27,637 nucleotides of DNA, taken from NCBI GenBank assembly GCA_002307175.1, contig DBTS01000146.1:1-27637 (forward strand), given 5' to 3'. Both the position numbers and the translations under genes were made by a program. The stretch is from Rhodocyclaceae bacterium UBA1310. GTDB taxonomy: Bacteria > Pseudomonadota > Gammaproteobacteria > Burkholderiales > Rhodocyclaceae. Shown here one piece after another: positions 23,126 to 27,637 of the stretch (position 1 is its first letter; every line of letters begins with the position of its first letter). Under the pieces are notes generated by a model. That model saw nothing but the letters and a program-made list of their open reading frames with translations. It was not told where the DNA came from and made no database searches.

Positions 23126-24199
23126 ATGACAACTACTCGAAAAGTCCAGATTATCGGCGGGATCGTCCTGATCGCCGCAGTCGGTGTCTCCCTGCCGTAC
23201 TTCAACAGCAAGGAATCCGAGGCCACTAGCCAGACCACTGATGATGCCTACGTAAAGGCAGACTTCACCATGATCTCACCGCGCATTTCCGGCACCATCA
23301 GCCAGGTCAGCATCCAGGAAAACCAGCCCGTCAAGGCCGGACAGGCGCTGTTGAACATTGACGACAGGGATCTGCGCGTTGCACTCGATAGTGCCAAGGC
23401 CCAGGTTGCCACAGCACAGGCCGGCATCGCCAGTCTTGAAGCCCAGATCACGCGCCAGAGCAGCCTGTTGCAGGAAGCCCGCACGCAGATCACGGCAGAT
23501 ACTGCGGACCTCACCTTGGCCAAAGCCAACCAGGAACGCTTCACCAACCTCTCCCGCGATGGCTCTGCAAGCCTGCAGGCCAAACAGCAGGCAGATGCCC
23601 AATATCAGGTGCAACTGGCCCGACAGCAGAAGAGCCAATCCACACTGACTGCGGTGGAACAGCAGACCAGCGTGCTGCGCGCTGATCTGCAGCGTGCCAG
23701 GGCAAGCCTCGAACAGGCACGGGCGACACAGGCTGCAGCAGAATTGAATCTCTCGTATGCGCACCTGACGGCCCCGGTCGATGGCGTGGTGGCACAGAAC
23801 GATGCCCGCACAGGCGCTTTCGTGGCCGCAGGCAAACCCGTGCTGACGATTGTGCCGCTCAACGCCGTTTATGTCGAAGCCAGCTTCCGGGAATTGCAAC
23901 TGGCCCGCATGCGCATTGGCCAGCCGGTGGCAATGTCGGTGGATGCGCTGCCCGGCATCACCTTGCATGGTCACGTGGAGAGCCTCGCACCTGCGACAGG
24001 CGTAAGCTTCTCTCCGCTACCCGCCCACAACGCCACAGGAAATTTTACGAAGATTGTGCAGCGTCTGCCGGTGCGGATCAGCATCGACCCCGGCCAGCAG
24101 GATGCACTGGCGCTGCGCGTGGGAATGTCGGTTCACCCGGTGATCGATGTACAAGCGAACACCGAACTAGGCAAGGCCCCCGCCAACCCCAGATCCTGA
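23126..24199 (+). CDS. HlyD/EmrA-family membrane fusion protein
   Basis: A 357-aa adaptor with a single N-terminal membrane anchor (IIGGIVLIAAVGVSLPYF, about 9-27). The periplasmic part starts with the lipoyl half-motif DDAYVKADFTMISPRISGTI, followed by a long coiled-coil hairpin (about residues 85-210, rich in Q, A and E) and the second half-motif LSYAHLTAPVDGVVAQNDAR. The beta-barrel part follows (FVAAGKPVLTIVPLNAVYVE). The architecture is EmrA/HlyD. It links the EmrB-like MFS pump to the NodT outer-membrane factor and is the third gene of that operon. Confidence 0.95.
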   Translation: MTTTRKVQIIGGIVLIAAVGVSLPYFNSKESEATSQTTDDAYVKADFTMISPRISGTISQVSIQENQPVKAGQALLNIDDRDLRVALDSAKAQVATAQAGIASLEAQITRQSSLLQEARTQITADTADLTLAKANQERFTNLSRDGSASLQAKQQADAQYQVQLARQQKSQSTLTAVEQQTSVLRADLQRARASLEQARATQAAAELNLSYAHLTAPVDGVVAQNDARTGAFVAAGKPVLTIVPLNAVYVEASFRELQLARMRIGQPVAMSVDALPGITLHGHVESLAPATGVSFSPLPAHNATGNFTKIVQRLPVRISIDPGQQDALALRVGMSVHPVIDVQANTELGKAPANPRS

Positions 24200-24267
24200 A
24201 CCTGGCTGGGCGAGCCTGCTCTCCCGAGTAACCCACCTGCCGATCCCGCAGCCCCCGGAGATTCATC

Positions 24268-24582
24268 ATGCAAGCCTATCTTGTCACTTTCTACACCCAG
24301 CAGGATCGCGTTCACGCCAACATGCCACTGGCCAACTGGATTTTTGCGCAGGCCGAAAAACTTGATCTTGAAGGCGCCACGATGACGGCGGCCATTGCGG
24401 GGCGGGGCCACGACAAAAAACAGCACGCCATCAACATGTTTGATCTCTCCGAACAGCCAGTGCAGATCAGCATGGTGCTGCGCGAGGAGGAAATGCACCG
24501 CCTGTTTGAGCACCTGAAGAAGGAACGCGTCAAAGTCTTCTACACTACGGCGCAAGTTGACTGTGGAATGCTGGGGGAATAG
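24268..24582 (+). CDS. DUF190 family protein
   Basis: A 104-aa protein matching the DUF190 pattern: AYLVTFYTQQDRVHANMPLA, then EGATMTAAIAGRGHDKK and RLFEHLKKERVKVFYTTAQV. DUF190 proteins have a PII-like ferredoxin fold and often accompany CrcB fluoride channels or other transporters; no crcB is seen here. It follows the HlyD gene by 68 bases with a CGGAG-type ribosome binding site, so it may be the fourth gene of the efflux operon or a separate unit. Its role is unknown; ligand sensing linked to transport is inference. Confidence 0.85.
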   Translation: MQAYLVTFYTQQDRVHANMPLANWIFAQAEKLDLEGATMTAAIAGRGHDKKQHAINMFDLSEQPVQISMVLREEEMHRLFEHLKKERVKVFYTTAQVDCGMLGE

Positions 24583-24968
24583 TTTCTACAGCGACAGACA
24601 CGGGCGATCGACATTTCCTGGCTTGTCGACACACATATCAAGTTCGATATGCGCTGCCATGACATAGCCAATATTCCCGGCGGAGCCGTGTGCTTGAATT
24701 GATATCCCGCATCGTATTTCCCGCCATACGCACCTCTGGCCCCTCCTGCGCCTGCGCCGCCTGCATCGATAGCGCCAGAACCCAAAGGGGCGGGGCTGGG
24801 GCTGCAGCCATTCGACAATGCAGTGCCAGAGAGATGCGGCAATGGGATGTCTCCCCGATTTTTGTTGTGGAATGCGACAGCCTGTCCGAGAGAGTATATT
24901 CAGGATTGGCTAAAAATGATGTACGTTGATCATATATAGTCTCGTTTACATCAAAAAACGAAATCGAG
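24583..24968. other. Intergenic region upstream of lacI-family gene, no confident gene
   Basis: Frames on both strands cross these 386 bases but none has coherent protein character together with a start signal. One minus-strand frame has a signal-peptide-like MAAAPAPPLWVLALSMQAA, but no ribosome binding site and an ordinary tail. The region holds a CATATC-AAGTTC-GATATG dyad (24634-24651). An outer inverted repeat, GATGTA (24918-24923) with TACATC (24947-24952), flanks the putative lacI promoter area around TATAGT (24935-24940). Confidence 0.45.
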
Positions 24969-25997
24969 ATGAAAAATAAAAGCAATATCCGCGACGTAGC
25001 GGCGGCGGCAGGCGTTAGCGTGGCCACGGTAGACCGTGTGCTCAACAAACGGCCCGGTGTGCGGGCACAAACCGTAGCCAAGGTGGAAGCCGTGCTCAAG
25101 CAGTTGAGTTACCGCCCTGACGTATACGCTGCGCGCCTTTCCAAGAATCACAGCCTGCGCCTGGTTTTCGTTGTGCCGCGCGGACACAACAGCTTCATGG
25201 ATCTGCTGGTCGAGGCTCTGCACGAAACCGCCGAAAATCTGGCCTATGAGCGTTGCTTCATCGACATCCGCTTCGTTGATGCGTTTGATGGCCAGGCGGT
25301 TGCCGCCACGCTTAACAGCCTGACACCAGAGGACGGAGACGGCGTAGCCGTGGTGGCACCAGACGCCCCCCTGGTGGCAGAAGCCATCAACGGCTGCATT
25401 GCACGGGGCTTGCGTCTTGTAACGCTGGTTTCCGATCTGCCATCCTCAAGCCGGCAGCACTTTGTCGGAATCGACAACGTGGCCGCCGGCCGCGTCGCAG
25501 GGCGCCTGCTGGGCCGCTTCTGTGCGGGGCAATGCGGCTCAGTCGCCCTGATTGCCGGCTCCATGACCCTGCGCGACCATGTAGAGCGGCATCTTGGCTG
25601 CAAACAGGTCTTGCAGGCCGGCTTCCCGAATCTGAAAGTGCTTCCCGTGGAGGAGGGACAGGATCTGGCCGAGCCAACCGCCAGCGCTGCGCGCGAACTG
25701 CTCAACAAGCATCCCGACCTGATCGGCATCTACAACATCGGGGCGGGCAATCGTGGGCTGGTCAAAGCCCTGCGCGAATATCCCGGGCGGCAGATCATCA
25801 CCATCGCCCACGAACTCACGGCGATCTCTCGGCAGGCACTGGTCGATGGAACTTTCGACGCCATCATCTGCCAGGACCCGGCCCACGAGGTTCGCAGCGC
25901 TGTACGCCTGCTGCGCTCGCTTTGCGAAGGAGGGGAAATCGTGCGCAGCCAGGAACGCATCCGCATCGAGATCTTTCTGCACGACAACCTGCCCTGA
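24969..25997 (+). CDS. LacI-family transcriptional regulator
   Basis: A 342-aa regulator. The N-terminal HTH and hinge are clear: IRDVAAAAGVSVATVDRVLN, KRPGVRAQTVAKVEAVLKQL and SYRPDVYAARLSKN. Residues 60-340 form a periplasmic-binding-protein-like sugar domain (VGIDNVAAGRVAGRLLGRF, IGIYNIGAGNRGLVKALRE). The ATG follows a CGAG site rather than a strong Shine-Dalgarno. A phosphoketolase gene starts 123 bases downstream on the same strand, so control of pentose or other sugar catabolism through phosphoketolase is likely. The effector sugar is unknown. Confidence 0.93.
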   Translation: MKNKSNIRDVAAAAGVSVATVDRVLNKRPGVRAQTVAKVEAVLKQLSYRPDVYAARLSKNHSLRLVFVVPRGHNSFMDLLVEALHETAENLAYERCFIDIRFVDAFDGQAVAATLNSLTPEDGDGVAVVAPDAPLVAEAINGCIARGLRLVTLVSDLPSSSRQHFVGIDNVAAGRVAGRLLGRFCAGQCGSVALIAGSMTLRDHVERHLGCKQVLQAGFPNLKVLPVEEGQDLAEPTASAARELLNKHPDLIGIYNIGAGNRGLVKALREYPGRQIITIAHELTAISRQALVDGTFDAIICQDPAHEVRSAVRLLRSLCEGGEIVRSQERIRIEIFLHDNLP

Positions 25998-25999
25998 TT

Positions 26000-26050
26000 T
26001 TTCACGCACAGGTTTGTGAAATTTGACAGATGGAAAATATGCTCCAGAAT
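26000..26050 (+). promoter_or_regulatory. Candidate operator and promoter of the phosphoketolase gene
   Basis: A TTTCAC (26000-26005) and GTGAAA (26016-26021) inverted repeat lies just after the lacI stop. Next comes a perfect TTGACA (26023-26028) with CAGAAT (26045-26050) at 16-base spacing; GATAAT at 26060-26065 is an alternative -10. The dyad abuts the -35, so LacI-type control fits, though the arms might belong to a weak terminator. Confidence 0.5.
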
Positions 26051-26120
26051 TTGAGGTACGATAATCAGAAATAGCAGTAAATATCATCTTGCCGGAACTT
26101 GGCGAAATAAAGGAGACATC

Positions 26121-27637
26121 ATGGAACAGCCTTTGTCAGCGCTCGACGTCCTCCGCATGCATGCATACTGGCGCGCGGCCAACTACCTCTCCGTCGGGCA
26201 GATCTATCTGCTGGACAATCCCCTGCTGCAGGAGCCGTTACGCCGCGAGCACATCAAGCCACGCCTGCTCGGCCACTGGGGTACCACGCCGGGCCTGAAC
26301 TTCATCTATGTTCATCTGAACCGCGTCATCAAGGCACGCCAGCTTTGCATGAGCTACATCATCGGCCCCGGCCACGGTGGCCCCGGTATCGTGGCAAATG
26401 CCTGGCTCGAAGGCAGCTATGGCGAGATCTACCCGGAGGTGGATCAAAGTGCCGACGGCATGCGCAGATTGTTCAAGCAGTTCTCGTTTCCAGGTGGCAT
26501 TCCCTCGCATGTGGCCCCGGAAATTCCAGGATCGATGCACGAAGGCGGCGAACTCGGCTATTCGCTCTCGCACGCCTTTGGCGCAGCCTTCGATAATCCT
26601 GATCTGACAGTGGCCTGCATCGTCGGCGACGGCGAGGCGGAAACCGGCCCACTGGCGACGAGTTGGCATTCGAACAAGTTCCTGCATCCGCTCGATGACG
26701 GCTGCGTGCTGCCCATACTGCACCTGAACGGCTACAAGATCGCCAATCCGACAGTGCTCTCGCGCCTCCCACATGAAGAACTGGAGAGCCTCTTCCGTGG
26801 CTACGGCTATCACCCGCACTTTGTGGAAGTCGGCGCCGATGTGGATGACTATGCCGACATGCATCAGCGGATGGCTGCCACGCTGGACTGTTGCCTGGAT
26901 GAAATCGCTGCCATCCGGTCCACGGCCAGCGCCCAACGCGCAGCCGGCACGGCCATCAGCCGCCCGGTCTGGCCGATGATCATCCTGCGCTCTCCGAAGG
27001 GGTGGACAGGCCCGAAGAGCATCGATGGAAAGAAGGTGGAAGGATACTGGCGCAGCCATCAGGTTCCCTTCTCCGACATCACGCCCGAACATGTCGTGGC
27101 GCTTGAAACGTGGCTGAAAAGCTATCAGCCAGAGGAACTGTTTACCGCGGAGGGGCGCCTGCCCCCCGATCTGGCTGAACTGATTCCGGCGGGAGCCTTG
27201 CGCCTGGGCGCGAACCCGAATGTCCGCGGCCTGGTCTCGCGGGATCTGAAGCTGCCGGCGTTTGCCGATTACGCGGTAAATGTCGCACACCGCGGCCAGA
27301 CCGTGGCCGAAGCCACGCGTGTGATGGGAAAATTCCTGCGTGATGTGATGCGCGCCAACGCGGAATCAAGGAACTTCCGGATCTTCGGACCGGATGAAAC
27401 CTCCTCAAACCGCTGGAACGATGTTTTCGACGCCACCGGCAAGGCCTGGATGGCCGACTACCTGCCGGAGGATGCCGAGAATGATCACCTCTCTGAAAAT
27501 GGCCGAGTCATGGAAATGCTCTCCGAGCACACCTGTCAGGGTTGGCTGGAAGGCTATCTTCTCACCGGACGACATGGTTTTTTCAGTTGCTACGAAGCGT
27601 TCATCCACGTCATCGACTCGATGTTCAACCAGCACGC
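26121..27637 (+). CDS. xfp: Phosphoketolase (Xfp-type), 3'-truncated by window edge
   Basis: An AGGAG site at 26111-26115 precedes the ATG. 505 codons are visible with no stop; the family is about 800 aa, so about 300 residues lie beyond the edge. N-terminal signatures are GHWGTTPGLNF (51-61), IGPGHGGPG (81-89), PGSMHEGGELGYSLSHA (136-152) and the TPP/Mg site VGDGEAETGPLATSWHSNKF (168-187) with LNGYKIANPT (202-211). This is the Xfp/Xpk family, which cleaves xylulose 5-phosphate (and in many cases fructose 6-phosphate) with phosphate to acetyl phosphate plus glyceraldehyde 3-phosphate or erythrose 4-phosphate. Substrate choice cannot be read from this part. It is preceded by a LacI regulator on the same strand. 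Confidence 0.97.
   Translation, partial: MEQPLSALDVLRMHAYWRAANYLSVGQIYLLDNPLLQEPLRREHIKPRLLGHWGTTPGLNFIYVHLNRVIKARQLCMSYIIGPGHGGPGIVANAWLEGSYGEIYPEVDQSADGMRRLFKQFSFPGGIPSHVAPEIPGSMHEGGELGYSLSHAFGAAFDNPDLTVACIVGDGEAETGPLATSWHSNKFLHPLDDGCVLPILHLNGYKIANPTVLSRLPHEELESLFRGYGYHPHFVEVGADVDDYADMHQRMAATLDCCLDEIAAIRSTASAQRAAGTAISRPVWPMIILRSPKGWTGPKSIDGKKVEGYWRSHQVPFSDITPEHVVALETWLKSYQPEELFTAEGRLPPDLAELIPAGALRLGANPNVRGLVSRDLKLPAFADYAVNVAHRGQTVAEATRVMGKFLRDVMRANAESRNFRIFGPDETSSNRWNDVFDATGKAWMADYLPEDAENDHLSENGRVMEMLSEHTCQGWLEGYLLTGRHGFFSCYEAFIHVIDSMFNQH

Noticed and set aside
24638..25099. Minus-strand frame with signal-peptide-like start before the lacI gene
   Set aside because: It overlaps the lacI start on the other strand, has no ribosome binding site and no domain.
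1..27637. CRISPR arrays, rRNA or tRNA genes, complete insertion sequences
   Set aside because: No regularly spaced direct repeats, no tRNA cloverleaf, no rRNA sequence and no transposase gene were seen on either strand.

Overview
The window looks like chromosomal DNA of a pseudomonadotal (beta- or gammaproteobacterial) Gram-negative bacterium. The evidence is a NodT-type outer-membrane lipoprotein, an EmrAB-like inner-membrane pump, XenA-like ene-reductase and LysR/TetR regulators with proteobacterial architecture. I cannot name the genus. Coding sequence is GC-rich, with a clearly AT-rich gap at about 3600-4070.

Left half (1 to about 12,740) is an accessory, defence-island-like region. It opens with the 3' part of a RhuM-family gene overlapping a complete type IC-like hsdR (498-3596). 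Methylase and specificity genes would lie off the left edge. An AT-rich gap with strong dyad symmetries and a possible structured leader precedes a PLD-family protein with a winged-helix tail and an HNH endonuclease. Next come a TacT/TacA-like GNAT/DUF1778 toxin-antitoxin pair on the minus strand, a degenerate stretch (small ORF, frameshifted remnant, 105-bp repeat-like element), and a three-gene cassette: a 185-aa unknown, an AlbA_2/Schlafen-like plus GHKL-ATPase-like protein with an in-frame 12-bp repeat, and a small four-cysteine protein. A Phd/RelE-type toxin-antitoxin pair and a minus-strand SWIM zinc-finger protein close this half.

Right half (about 12,870 to 27,637) reads as stress, detoxification and metabolism. 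A divergent pair (SDR-like epimerase and LysR) is followed by a minus-strand operon of exported DJ-1/PfpI protein, quinone-oxidoreductase-like MDR and Old Yellow Enzyme. This operon ends at a strong intrinsic terminator and is divergent from a second LysR with a clear T-N11-A box in the shared intergenic region. A TetR regulator is divergent from a tripartite efflux operon (NodT lipoprotein, DHA2/EmrB-like MFS, HlyD/EmrA-like adaptor). A perfect 16-bp palindrome lies just downstream of that operon's -10 element. A DUF190 gene follows, then a LacI-family regulator and the first 505 codons of a phosphoketolase cut by the right edge.

The least described material is the PLD/HNH nuclease pair with its palindromic upstream region, and the 185-aa/AlbA_2-ATPase/zinc-ribbon cassette. 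Both are candidate defence or regulatory modules. Those roles are inferences from domains and neighbourhood.
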